Assembly (NCBI GenBank): GCA_027488855.1
Contig: JAIYAV010000294.1
Span: 1-35,736, forward strand
From: Saprospiraceae bacterium
Lineage (GTDB): Bacteria > Bacteroidota > Bacteroidia > Chitinophagales > Saprospiraceae
DNA: 35,736 bases
Direction of reading: 5' to 3'
Positions 8,789 to 16,589 of the stretch are shown piece after piece (the first letter of the stretch is position 1; every line of letters starts with the position of its first letter). The notes beneath the pieces are model-generated. The model saw only the letters and a program-made list of their open reading frames with translations, did no database searches and was not told the DNA's origin. Both the position numbers and the translations under genes were made by a program.

Positions 8789-9388
8789 CTAATCCATTGC
8801 CTTCTTAAAATCAGCACTCTCAGGTGTTACCCCAGAAGCGAAGAAATGGGTAAGTTTGCCGTTTTCGTCGATGAGGTACTTGCAAAAATTCCAAGAGGGT
8901 ACATCGCTGTTCCAACCGTTTTGACTAGGGTCGGTGAGCCATTTGTACAATGGGCTTTGATTGTCACCTTTGACGTCTACTTTTTCGAACATCTGGAAGG
9001 TCACGCCGTAGTTTTTTTGGCAAAACTCCTGGATATCGTTCGCCGTGCCCGGTTCTTGACCCATAAATTGGTTGCAAGGGAAACCCAGCACGACTACGTT
9101 GTCTTTGTTCTTGTCGTAGAATGCCTGCCAATCGGCGTATTGGGGGGTATATCCGCATTTTGAAGCGACATTCAAAACGATGATTTTTTTACCCTTGTAT
9201 TGGGCCATGGAGACGGTTTGTCCATCCAGGGTAGTGGCACTTAAATTGTGGAAAGAAGTGGCTGAAGACATAAGTTTAGGAGTAGCATCAGTAGAACTGG
9301 AAGATGAAACAACTTTGTTGGCATTGAAGCAACTGGATACCCAGGCCGGAATGCTCAGCAAAATGGCAAAAAGGAATCGAGGACGCAT
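8789..9388 (-). CDS. Glutathione peroxidase family (thioredoxin-type) lipoprotein
   Basis: This 199-residue GPx-fold peroxidase starts at 9388. A longer in-frame extension to 9544 exists but lacks a signal peptide and would overlap the divergent gene. From 9388 the protein has a signal ending VSSC (lipobox, Cys20). The catalytic Cys78 lies in ASKCGYTPQY, Gln107 in FPCNQF and Trp166-Asn167 in SWNF, completing the GPx tetrad; Cys replaces selenocysteine, as usual in bacteria. The absence of a dimerisation loop suggests a monomeric thioredoxin-dependent enzyme. It would reduce hydroperoxides in the periplasm or at the membrane. It is divergent from the 9501 gene with about 112 nt between starts. 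Confidence 0.93.
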   Translation of the reverse strand: MRPRFLFAILLSIPAWVSSCFNANKVVSSSSSTDATPKLMSSATSFHNLSATTLDGQTVSMAQYKGKKIIVLNVASKCGYTPQYADWQAFYDKNKDNVVVLGFPCNQFMGQEPGTANDIQEFCQKNYGVTFQMFEKVDVKGDNQSPLYKWLTDPSQNGWNSDVPSWNFCKYLIDENGKLTHFFASGVTPESADFKKAMD

Positions 9389-9500
9389 TGGTTTAATCTT
9401 TTTGTGGTTCAATGGATGTAGAACAGGTGAGGGGGAAAAAGGTTTTTGGCTTGGACAAGACAAAAGTTTTTTTCGCGTTTTGAAAAAAAATCCTTGTGAA

Positions 9501-10409
9501 ATGAAACTCAGAACTTTACTCTCGGTAATGGTCATTTCCGTCATTACCCTTAATGCTCAAACCATTAACCTGAAAATCGTCAATGCCCAAACGCAGGAAG
9601 CTATTCCTTATGCGGCGGTTTTTTCGAAAGACAACAAGGAGGGGAGTTATGCGGATGAAAAGGGGCGTTTTGCCTTTGAATTTAGCCAGACGGTAGATAC
9701 GGTACTGTTTAGCGCAGTTGGGTTTTCTTTGGGAAAAATGAGTCTGAAACAAGCTTTGGGAAGTAAGATGGTTATGTTGATTCCAAGTGTAGTCAATTTG
9801 CCGGATGTGACGGTTTCGAGTAAGGGGGCTAAAGTTGTGGCAAAGGAATTTGGCTATTTCAAACGCTTTAGAGGGTTCCCAACAGCCAGCGCAATGACAA
9901 ATGTGTGCAATCGATTTGCTTTGCTAATCCATAATTCAGCCACAAAACTAGGTTGGATCACTTCAGTAAGGATCCGATTCCAGGCCTCACCAAGCAAAAT
10001 TGCATCAAGTTATCGCATCCTGTTGAGGGTTTATCAGAATAATGAAGGCAGGCCAGGCGAAGATATTTTAGAATCAATAACTCCGGTAGATATTCGAAAC
10101 AATCAGCAATCTTTGATATTGGCAATTCCCTGGGATGAAGCCCCTTTCCCTATGGAAGGTGTTTTTGTGGGGTATGATGTACTGGGCTATTCGGATTCAA
10201 AAGGAACCTTTCATCGTTTTAAGACTGGACAAAAAGCTCCGAGTAAGGACAAGGATTGGCCAGATTTTCTTTCCCCTTCTATTGCGGTATGGCAAAAAGA
10301 AAAGACAGAAATGATCTATGAAGCAAATGGACTTGGAAAATGGTCGAGGTCCCACCTGACTCGTTATGGAATACCGATGTTTGGTATTGTTGCGAGTTTT
10401 AAAGAGTAG
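9501..10409 (+). CDS. Exported protein with CarboxypepD_reg-like domain
   Basis: This 302-residue protein has a signal peptide (1 to about 20, ending LNAQ). It is followed by a CarboxypepD_reg-like beta-sandwich (about 21-105) containing IPYAAVFSKD, a G-x-YADEKGRF turn and VDTVLFSAVGF, the usual pattern of these domains. The rest (about 110-302) is rich in beta strands, including SVRIRFQ, YRILLRVYQN and MEGVFVGYDVLG, and I do not assign it to a named family. It resembles the many Bacteroidota envelope proteins in which such a domain precedes a lectin-like or adhesive module. The ATG at 9501 is chosen because the upstream reading frame overlaps the peroxidase gene and has no signal. The stand-alone 107-nt gap to the next gene suggests separate transcription. 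Confidence 0.75.
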   Translation: MKLRTLLSVMVISVITLNAQTINLKIVNAQTQEAIPYAAVFSKDNKEGSYADEKGRFAFEFSQTVDTVLFSAVGFSLGKMSLKQALGSKMVMLIPSVVNLPDVTVSSKGAKVVAKEFGYFKRFRGFPTASAMTNVCNRFALLIHNSATKLGWITSVRIRFQASPSKIASSYRILLRVYQNNEGRPGEDILESITPVDIRNNQQSLILAIPWDEAPFPMEGVFVGYDVLGYSDSKGTFHRFKTGQKAPSKDKDWPDFLSPSIAVWQKEKTEMIYEANGLGKWSRSHLTRYGIPMFGIVASFKE

Positions 10410-10516
10410 AGGGATTTTTGTCAGCAATCAGACCTCAAATAAAAAAGCACAGGAAAATTTAACAAAATACGCCCAATTTTGCTTGGTATTTCCATACTCT
10501 ACTCAAATCAGAAACC

Positions 10517-11419
10517 ATGAAAAACAAGCAATTTTTCTGTGGCATCCTATTCCTTGTTCCAACACTTCTTTTAGCCCAAAAAATGGTGAGTGTAGACAAC
10601 CGCTGGTATTTTTATGATCTGTCACCACCCAAGTACTATAGTGTTGAATTTGCGGCCTTTTTTAAAGATTCTGTCGAAGTCAATGGTCATTTTTACTACC
10701 AATTGTACCGAACCGTTGATTCAGCCTATCGACACGTGGAACCAAGTAAAGTATTTTATCGGGAAGAAAAAGGAATTGTCTACCGTTTGAATAACTCAAA
10801 CAACAGTGAGGATACCATTTACAATTTCGATTTAAAGCTTGGGCAATCCATAGCTTATGATCGACCGGATGTGTCGCCAACTTATCAAACCATTGCCATT
10901 GTTTATTCAGTAGATACAGTTAAGTTATTGGATGGCAGTAAACGTAGAAAAATATCAGTGTACAACCCTCGCTTTCTCTCAGGCGGGTACTACGTCCGTA
11001 GCTTTATTGAAGGAATAGGGAACATTGAGTTGGGCACCTTTGCACCGGAGCAGATATTTGACAACGTAGGAGTGGTTTTTCGTTGTTTTTATCAAAAGGG
11101 CCAATATGTTTTTGGTAATCATGAGGGCCGTTGTCGGGATATTTACCAAAACTTTCCACTCAGTACTCAAAAAATAGAGGAACTGAAAAACTTAAGGCTC
11201 ATTCAACATGCTGGCGACGGTACTATTATTTTTCATCTTGAAAACGCAGGGAATTATAAATGCAAGGTCTTCAATGCCCTTGGGGTAACTTTGTTTGCAC
11301 CTGCTATTCAGCAAGGCACCAATCATATTTCTATCACCGATTTACCCAAAGGAATCTATTTTGTTCAGGTTTATGATGTCGAAAAAAAAAAAAAAAAAAC
11401 CTTAAAACTTGTCCATTAG
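10517..11419 (+). CDS. T9SS-secreted protein with C-terminal sorting domain and A18 tract
   Basis: This 300-residue protein has a signal peptide (1 to about 20, LFLVPTLLLAQ). The central part (about 25-215) is beta-rich and of unknown family. Residues about 222-300 form a type A T9SS sorting domain: GTIIFHLENAGNYKCKVFNALG, then the conserved LPKGIYFVQVYD, then a basic strand ending TLKLVH. Such domains route proteins through the PorU/PorV machinery to the cell surface. Eighteen consecutive A residues (11382-11399) encode EKKKKKT just before the final strand. Losing one A gives EKKKKKP and a stop; gaining one gives a different 10-residue tail ending at a TAA about 16 nt past the normal stop. 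Length variation there would alter only the sorting signal. Confidence 0.85.
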   Translation: MKNKQFFCGILFLVPTLLLAQKMVSVDNRWYFYDLSPPKYYSVEFAAFFKDSVEVNGHFYYQLYRTVDSAYRHVEPSKVFYREEKGIVYRLNNSNNSEDTIYNFDLKLGQSIAYDRPDVSPTYQTIAIVYSVDTVKLLDGSKRRKISVYNPRFLSGGYYVRSFIEGIGNIELGTFAPEQIFDNVGVVFRCFYQKGQYVFGNHEGRCRDIYQNFPLSTQKIEELKNLRLIQHAGDGTIIFHLENAGNYKCKVFNALGVTLFAPAIQQGTNHISITDLPKGIYFVQVYDVEKKKKKTLKLVH

Positions 11420-11445
11420 TTGGCATCCTATAAACCAATCAAACC

Positions 11446-11472
11446 AAAAATGGGGCCACCGAAGCAGCCCCA
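11446..11472 (-). terminator. Intrinsic terminator of the EF-G paralogue with UUCG tetraloop
   Basis: On the minus strand, 11472-11451 reads TGGGGCTGC-TTCG-GTGGCCCCA. This gives a GC-rich stem with two G-U pairs closed by a C(UUCG)G tetraloop, followed directly by five U residues (11450-11446). It lies 38 nt past the EF-G-like stop codon. It is the most canonical intrinsic terminator in the window. The same palindrome may help end the convergent T9SS gene, but no U-run is present on that strand. Confidence 0.8.
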
Positions 11473-11509
11473 CCTGATGGACAAATTCTTAAACAAAATA
11501 CATCGGAAT

Positions 11510-13636
11510 TTACGCTTCTACTTCCTCGTGTTTGTGTGCTTCAATCAATTTTTGCTGAATGTCGGCAGGCACCGCCTGGTATTCCGCAAAACTTTGATGG
11601 AACTTGGCCCGACCTTGGGAGATCGAACGCAGCGTGCTTGAGTACAGGTACAACTCCGCCTGTGGTGCCCGGGCCAGGATTTTTTGGTAGTGACCATCCG
11701 AGTCCATGCCCAACACCATTGCCCTACGCGTTTGCAGGTCGCTCATGATGTCGCCCATGACCTCGTCGGGGCAGAGGATTTCCAGGTCTACCAGTGGCTC
11801 CATGATTTGGGGCGCAGCATCGCGGAAAGCATCCTTGAAGGCATGGGTGGCAGCCAGCATAAAGGCCATATCATTGGAATCTACTGGGTGCATTTTGCCG
11901 TCGTACACACAAACCCGGATGTCCTGGCAGTGTGAGCCCGTCAGTGGTCCTTCTTCCATTTTGGCCATGATGCCTTTTTTGATGGCGCTGGAATACTTGG
12001 TATCGATGGAACCCCCAACTACACACCAGTAGAAGGCCAGTTTGCCACCCCAGGGCAGGTCTTCCACTTCACGGTGGCGTACATTCAAATCGGAAGGATC
12101 GGGCATGCCCTCAAAATAGGGATCAATGCGCATGTGCACCTCTCCAAATTGCCCGGCACCACCCGTTTGTTTTTTGTGGCGGTATTGTGCATTGGCGGTT
12201 TTGGTAATGGTTTCGCGGTAAGAAATGCGGGGTTTGACAAAATTCATGCTTACGCCCTGGGCTTGTTCCACCCGATGTTTGATCAGGTCGAGGTGCAACT
12301 GACCCTGGCCATGCAGGAGCGTTTGTTTGAGTGAGGCACTCAACTCCACACTTGCGGTTGGATCTTCCTCATGAATGGTGTGCAGGGCCTTCATGAGTTT
12401 TTCCATGTCATTTTTATTGGCTTGCTCAACGGCAACGGTTACCCGTGGTTCGGGGAAAGCAATGGGCACGATTTCGTGATCAGCACCCTTGGCGTTGAGG
12501 GTATTGTTGGTGTGGGTATTTTTAAGTTTGACGGTTACCCCAATGTCTCCAGCTTTCAGTTCAGTGACCGAGACCCGATCTTTGCCATTGGCGACAAAGA
12601 GCTGGCCAAAACGTTCGATGGTGCGATTGGAGAAATTGGTGAGTTCATCGCCCGCTTTGAGTACGCCACTACAGACTTTGAAGTAGGAGAGCAGCCCGAC
12701 GCGGGGTTCTGAAATGGTTTTGTACACAAAAACTGTAGCAGGAAGGCTGGAATCACAAGCCAAGATTTTTCCATTCGTCAAGGGCAGTGGCTTGCGATCT
12801 ACGGGCGATGGACATACGTCGTTGATGAAACCCATCACCCGACCTGAGCCCATATCCCGGCTGGCCGAAGTACAAAATACTGGAATGATCTGGCCCTGGG
12901 CAATCGCAATGCGCAAGCCTTGCGCCAATTCTTCTTCACTCAGGTTTCCTTCTTCAAAGTAGCGTTCCATCAGGGTTTCGTCGTTTTCAGCGGCTGCTTC
13001 TACGATGATGCGGTGCATTTCATCTGCCCGCGCTTTTTCGGCATCGGGAATGGGATGTTTTTCGGGTTTCCCACCACCATCGGGGAAGTAGTACATCACC
13101 ATGCGCAGGGCATCGATGATGGAATTAAAACCTACTCCCGGATTGAGGGGATATTGAAAGGGCATTACTTTGTGGCCAAAACGAGCAATGGCTTGTTCCA
13201 AAGTAGCGTCGAAGTCAGCTTTTTCGTGGTCAACCTGGTTGATGACAAAGATGGCGGGTGCGTCAAAAGTTTCGATGTATTCCCAGAGCAGTTCTGCACC
13301 TACTTCTACGCCACTTTTGGCGTTGTGGATCAGGACTGCGGTTGTCGCCACCCGGAGCGAAGAAACCACCTCACCAACAAAGTCATCCAGACCCGGGGTG
13401 TCGATGACGTTGATTTTGGAATCTTTCCAGGAGACGTGTTCAAGCGAAGCGAAGAGTGAGCCGCCGCGTTCGTGTTCGAGGTCGGTATAGTCGGATACCG
13501 TATTGCCCTCTTCCACGCTGCCGCGGCGGCTAATCTCGCCTCCCTCAAACAACATGGCTTCTGCCAGAGTAGTTTTCCCGACGCCAGAATGGCCCAGGAG
13601 CACCACGTTGCGAATGTTTTTACTGTCGAAGCTCAT
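11510..13636 (-). CDS. Elongation factor G-like translational GTPase paralogue (EF-G2 type)
   Basis: This 708-residue protein has full EF-G architecture: G domain with insert (1 to about 270), domain II, domain III, domain IV (ISYRETITK, then RHKKQTGGAGQFGEV) and domain V ending in QTRRAMVLGMDSDGHYQ. The P-loop GHSGVGKT (15-22) is intact, but the rest of the GTPase site is altered. Leu83 replaces the catalytic His in DTPGH (here DTPGL). Switch I reads ERGGSLF, not ERGITIT, and NKxD is NQVD (133-136). These changes define the EF-G paralogue group that includes EF-G2 of Bacteroides, reported to work in translation without GTP hydrolysis during starvation. Weak or absent GTPase here is inference. 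The ATG at 13636 gives the standard N-terminus; an in-frame ATG at 13684 lies inside the leader palindrome. Confidence 0.88.
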   Translation of the reverse strand: MSFDSKNIRNVVLLGHSGVGKTTLAEAMLFEGGEISRRGSVEEGNTVSDYTDLEHERGGSLFASLEHVSWKDSKINVIDTPGLDDFVGEVVSSLRVATTAVLIHNAKSGVEVGAELLWEYIETFDAPAIFVINQVDHEKADFDATLEQAIARFGHKVMPFQYPLNPGVGFNSIIDALRMVMYYFPDGGGKPEKHPIPDAEKARADEMHRIIVEAAAENDETLMERYFEEGNLSEEELAQGLRIAIAQGQIIPVFCTSASRDMGSGRVMGFINDVCPSPVDRKPLPLTNGKILACDSSLPATVFVYKTISEPRVGLLSYFKVCSGVLKAGDELTNFSNRTIERFGQLFVANGKDRVSVTELKAGDIGVTVKLKNTHTNNTLNAKGADHEIVPIAFPEPRVTVAVEQANKNDMEKLMKALHTIHEEDPTASVELSASLKQTLLHGQGQLHLDLIKHRVEQAQGVSMNFVKPRISYRETITKTANAQYRHKKQTGGAGQFGEVHMRIDPYFEGMPDPSDLNVRHREVEDLPWGGKLAFYWCVVGGSIDTKYSSAIKKGIMAKMEEGPLTGSHCQDIRVCVYDGKMHPVDSNDMAFMLAATHAFKDAFRDAAPQIMEPLVDLEILCPDEVMGDIMSDLQTRRAMVLGMDSDGHYQKILARAPQAELYLYSSTLRSISQGRAKFHQSFAEYQAVPADIQQKLIEAHKHEEVEA

Positions 13637-13651
13637 ATGGTTATCTTGTTT

Positions 13652-13814
13652 TGAGCTGGTTTGAATTTTTTCTTCGCGCTGCAAATGGTTAGATTTTGAT
13701 TTGACTTCGTTGCAAAAATGCTCATGTAGCGATGCTACACTCCGCTTTTAGCGCCTCGTCAAATCAAAATCTAACACATTTTCGCTTGCGAAGAAAAAAG
13801 TTCAACCCAGCTCA
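13652..13814 (-). promoter_or_regulatory. 163-nt near-palindrome in the leader of the EF-G paralogue
   Basis: The core arms 13688-13705 and 13758-13775 are exact reverse complements (18 bp). Outside them the pairing continues: 82-87 with 777-782 region, a 12-13-bp block (13666-13678 with 13787-13799, including six T against six A), 5 bp, and an 8-bp perfect end (13652-13659 with 13807-13814). Mismatches and bulges are few. The loop (13706-13757) carries its own hairpin, tgtagc-gat-gctaca. On the minus strand the structure would end 15 nt before the EF-G-like ATG at 13636. It is in a divergent, start-to-start gap, so it is not a 3' terminator of either neighbour. Roles could include translational control, attenuation or a mobile palindrome; this is inference. 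Confidence 0.65.
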
Positions 13815-14072
13815 GGGTTAACAAAAGAAAAATCACCAAAAATTTTGCTTTCTGACTAAAATAAAGTGGAATATATTGATTTTTTGGTTTTTATCAAAAA
13901 TAAATCTTGGAAATTGCTAGAGAATTATCGAGATTATTTTGTGGTGAAACCCAAAATTTTGCCATATTCTGCTCTTTTGCCAAAAAGTTTAACGAGATTA
14001 CTGCAAGAATTGCGGGATTTTGCAAAGAAAAATCAGGGAAATTGATGATTTTTGTCGGGCAAATTCGTAGCC
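13815..14072. other. AT-rich divergent intergenic stretch
   Basis: Between the leader palindrome and the aminotransferase start there are 258 nt of AT-rich sequence. It has no convincing gene, repeat or RNA. It must contain the promoters of both divergent genes, but I find no full match to the TTTG/TAnnTTTG Bacteroidota consensus. Confidence 0.5.
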
Positions 14073-14921
14073 ATGATCAAATATTACAACATCAACGGCC
14101 AACAAACCCCCGTTGAAAACGCTTACCTGCACGTATCCGACCTCAGCATCCTGCGGGGGTATGGTATCTTTGATTACTTTCTAGCGCGGGAAGGACATCC
14201 CCTTTTTCTGGACGATTACCTCAATCGTTTTTACCGCTCGGCAAGTGAGTTGTACCTGGAAATCCCCTTCGACAAGGCTACGCTGAGGCAGCACATCTAC
14301 GCGCTTTTGGCGGCAAACGAAGTGCAGGAAGCGGGCATTCGATTGGTGCTCACGGGAGGTTATTCCCCCGATGGCTATACCCCGGTCAGTCCCAATTTGT
14401 TGATCATGATGTACGACCTGCCAGCTAGTGCTTGGGAATTTTCAGCCGAGGGCATCAAAATCATTACCCATCCATTCCAGCGCGAGCTACCGGAGGTCAA
14501 AACCATCAACTACTCCACGGGCATCCGCATGCTCAAAACAATAAAAGAACGGGGTGCCTCTGACCTGATCTATGTAGATAAAGGTGAATGGATTCGGGAA
14601 TCGGCGCGTTCCAATTTTTTCCTGGTGCTAAATGACGATCGGATTGTCACCGCAGATGAAAAAATCCTCTGGGGCATTACCCGGCGGCAAGTGATCGATG
14701 CGGCCCGTGAGGCGGGATATACCGTAGAAGAACGTCCCATTCACGTCAGCGAACTGGCTGAGGCCAAAGAGGCATTTTTTACGAGTACGATCAAAGGGGT
14801 AATGGCGATTGGGCAAATTGATGAGTTGGTATTGGGGGATGGAAATATTGGGACGGTGACGAAGGTGTTGCAGGATTTGTTTGTGGAGAAGGTGAAGGGG
14901 TATTTGGCGAAATTCGATTAA
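14073..14921 (+). CDS. PLP-dependent class IV aminotransferase
   Basis: This 282-residue cytosolic enzyme belongs to the fold-type IV family that includes branched-chain and D-amino-acid aminotransferases and aminodeoxychorismate lyase. Lys143 in VKTINYSTGIRML is the predicted PLP-binding lysine, and Glu176 in RESARSNFFLV corresponds to the conserved Glu that binds the pyridine nitrogen. The phosphate-binding end is seen in GITRRQVIDAA. The N-terminal half has the family's SILRGYGIFDYF signature. Substrate cannot be decided from sequence; annotation as a BCAT-like or D-amino-acid transaminase would be a guess. The ATG at 14073 gives a standard start. Its stop codon overlaps the convergent stop of the next gene in the palindrome TTAA (14918-14921). 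Confidence 0.88.
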   Translation: MIKYYNINGQQTPVENAYLHVSDLSILRGYGIFDYFLAREGHPLFLDDYLNRFYRSASELYLEIPFDKATLRQHIYALLAANEVQEAGIRLVLTGGYSPDGYTPVSPNLLIMMYDLPASAWEFSAEGIKIITHPFQRELPEVKTINYSTGIRMLKTIKERGASDLIYVDKGEWIRESARSNFFLVLNDDRIVTADEKILWGITRRQVIDAAREAGYTVEERPIHVSELAEAKEAFFTSTIKGVMAIGQIDELVLGDGNIGTVTKVLQDLFVEKVKGYLAKFD

Positions 14922-15658
14922 TCAGCTATCGTGTAACGGACGATTTTTTTCAATTTCCCAAAGTCATCTAAATTATCATCGGTAATTTCAGTCATCTCGT
15001 ATTGGTTTTTTTTAATCTTGCGGATGCGGGTAGAGAAGTGTGGTTCCGGGGAATAGGTATCATAAGCACAATATTCTACCTCTTTCCAGGTGCTTTTTTT
15101 ATCACACCTTAACAAAATGAGAGTTTTGTACCTGCTTGCGCAAGAAGAGTAATACTGACCAAGTTCCATCCAGCCATCTTCATCAATATCTCCAACGACA
15201 AAAAAATTTTGGAATTGGACACACATCTGATTTACCTTGATAGGAGGAATTTTGGAATCAGAAAAAACGAGTGTAATGCCTTCTTCATAAGAGTTGTCAT
15301 GGCTTCGGATCAGTTCTGGGACTAAAAAAACCGAGTCCAATCGGTTGTCTCCATTGATGTCTCCTAGAGTTCTGAATAACCTGAAGTCTTTAATGTTTTG
15401 AACCATTCCTTCCATCAAAATCATTACGGAAGTATCTGCTATATAATGCTTAACACTAGTGTGTAATAGGGAATCTGTAAGCAGGATTTGCCTGTAATTG
15501 ATTGAATTTATGGAATCCTTTTCTGTTGCTTTGGCGCCGGATTTGTGTGTACCTGTAGTTGAGGAATCCAGGTCAGTTTGACACTTCAACAAAATTAAAA
15601 ACAAGCAACTAGATAATGCGATTACAATATTGGTATCCAGAAGAAATTTACCATTCAT
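14918..15658 (-). CDS. Chimeric exported protein: VapC N-terminal remnant fused to FG-GAP-like protein
   Basis: The ORF encodes 246 residues. The first 15 (MNGKFLLDTNIVIAL) are the start of a VapC PIN-domain toxin, including its first catalytic Asp (Asp8), and the ATG overlaps the antitoxin stop just as in an intact vapBC operon. After residue 15 the PIN domain is gone. A hydrophobic run (SSCLFLILLKC) and a 220-residue exported domain follow. That domain has calcium-binding-like acidic motifs DINGDNRLD and DIDEDGWME, as in FG-GAP repeats. The composite N-terminus could act as a signal peptide: lipobox LSSC at Cys18, or a poorer LLKC at Cys26. An in-frame deletion between vapC and a downstream lipoprotein gene explains this best. 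Toxin activity should be lost. Confidence 0.65.
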   Translation of the reverse strand: MNGKFLLDTNIVIALSSCLFLILLKCQTDLDSSTTGTHKSGAKATEKDSINSINYRQILLTDSLLHTSVKHYIADTSVMILMEGMVQNIKDFRLFRTLGDINGDNRLDSVFLVPELIRSHDNSYEEGITLVFSDSKIPPIKVNQMCVQFQNFFVVGDIDEDGWMELGQYYSSCASRYKTLILLRCDKKSTWKEVEYCAYDTYSPEPHFSTRIRKIKKNQYEMTEITDDNLDDFGKLKKIVRYTIAD

Positions 15659-15872
15659 TATGATCAATTTGGGAAGAGTCTAATAAGGCTTCCTCAAACT
15701 CTTTAGTGTCATTTGAGTCAAATATCCCCGCAAACTTTAAAATGCCCCTACTTTGATGTGATGAAGATGGCAATTGCATCGCATTGATAAAATCTAACAA
15801 TTTATACTGCTGCACTAACGACATTTTACGAAGTGCATTGACAATTGATTCCTGAATTTCAATTTCTGGCAT
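15648..15872 (-). CDS. VapB-like antitoxin, partner toxin deleted
   Basis: This 74-residue acidic protein has the size and layout of antitoxins paired with PIN toxins in Bacteroidota and cyanobacteria. An N-terminal helical part (EIQESIVNALRKMSLVQQYKLLDFINAMQ, about 4-33) resembles the DUF2281-like start that pairs with a dimerisation or DNA-binding role. The C-terminal tail, KFAGIFDSNDTKEFEEALLDSSQ, resembles the toxin-neutralising strand and helix. The stop codon lies inside the first codons of the next ORF (overlap 15648-15658), which is classical toxin-antitoxin coupling. Because the toxin is reduced to 15 codons, this is an orphan antitoxin that could still act in trans on other VapC proteins; that is inference. 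Confidence 0.65.
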   Translation of the reverse strand: MPEIEIQESIVNALRKMSLVQQYKLLDFINAMQLPSSSHQSRGILKFAGIFDSNDTKEFEEALLDSSQIDHNEW

Positions 15873-15965
15873 AGTTTGCTAATTACATTGTTAATAAATG
15901 TGACTGAAAGAATAAGTTTCAATTTCTGTTTTTAAACAATAAAGAACAAGAGTGATTTTGACTTT

Positions 15966-16526
15966 TCAGCTAAATTCGAAAAATACCGTCGTAGTGCCCT
16001 TGGTTTTTACAAATGTTAAAAAGTCCTTGAACTTCACAATGTCATCAAAAAAGTAGTCTTCTGAGTTATCTTCCTGTCCCGCTGGAGGCATTGAAAAATA
16101 TTGCTTTGAGCATTTTCCGGTCGCCTCAATTTGATTAGCTATCAAGGGGAACTTATCGATGAGTTCCTGGATCGTGATCAATACTCGGTCTAGGTTATTT
16201 GTCAATTTTTCAAGATTTTGCTTTTCCCGACCCAGAATTTGATTTTTCTCTTCTTCTGTTTCCGCCAATTCAAGCATGATATCCAGTTCCTCCCAATTAA
16301 GTTGCCGATAATGTTCCATTTCCCAGATGGGTTTTACATCAACCCTCGCAATTTGGCCAATATCATCCATTTGTGAGCCCCCCTGCTCCCAACTCCAGCC
16401 ATCAATCAGGTTACAAAATTGTCTGCTGAGCCCATTTTTTATGCCAAATTCAAATTGAAAATGTAAATCGTGGTCAGCGAAGATATCATCAGGGCTATCT
16501 ACTTGAATGTGAATGCTACGACCCAT
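15966..16526 (-). CDS. Uncharacterised cytosolic protein
   Basis: This 186-residue protein has no signal peptide or membrane segment, and I do not recognise its family. Visible features are an N-terminal beta-like start (MGRSIHIQVDSPDDIF), a Trp-rich segment (DGWSWEQGG, then KPIWEMEHYRQLNWEEL), a charged helix or coiled coil (about 85-120) and an acidic, aromatic C-terminus (DYFFDDIVKFKDFL). Composition is acidic and rich in Asp, Glu and Phe, as in many immunity or antitoxin-like small proteins, but no motif proves this. It lies 93 nt upstream of the orphan antitoxin and 63 nt downstream of the Uma2 gene, all on the minus strand, in the window's accessory patch. Confidence 0.65.
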   Translation of the reverse strand: MGRSIHIQVDSPDDIFADHDLHFQFEFGIKNGLSRQFCNLIDGWSWEQGGSQMDDIGQIARVDVKPIWEMEHYRQLNWEELDIMLELAETEEEKNQILGREKQNLEKLTNNLDRVLITIQELIDKFPLIANQIEATGKCSKQYFSMPPAGQEDNSEDYFFDDIVKFKDFLTFVKTKGTTTVFFEFS

Positions 16527-16589
16527 TGGAAATCAGATTAACGTGTTTTTTTTAGTGATTTCGATTGGATTATTAAAAATGTTTTAGAC

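Noticed and set aside
9388..9544. An N-terminal extension of the glutathione peroxidase
   Set aside because: It has no signal peptide and overlaps the start of the divergent gene; the ATG at 9388 gives a proper lipoprotein signal.
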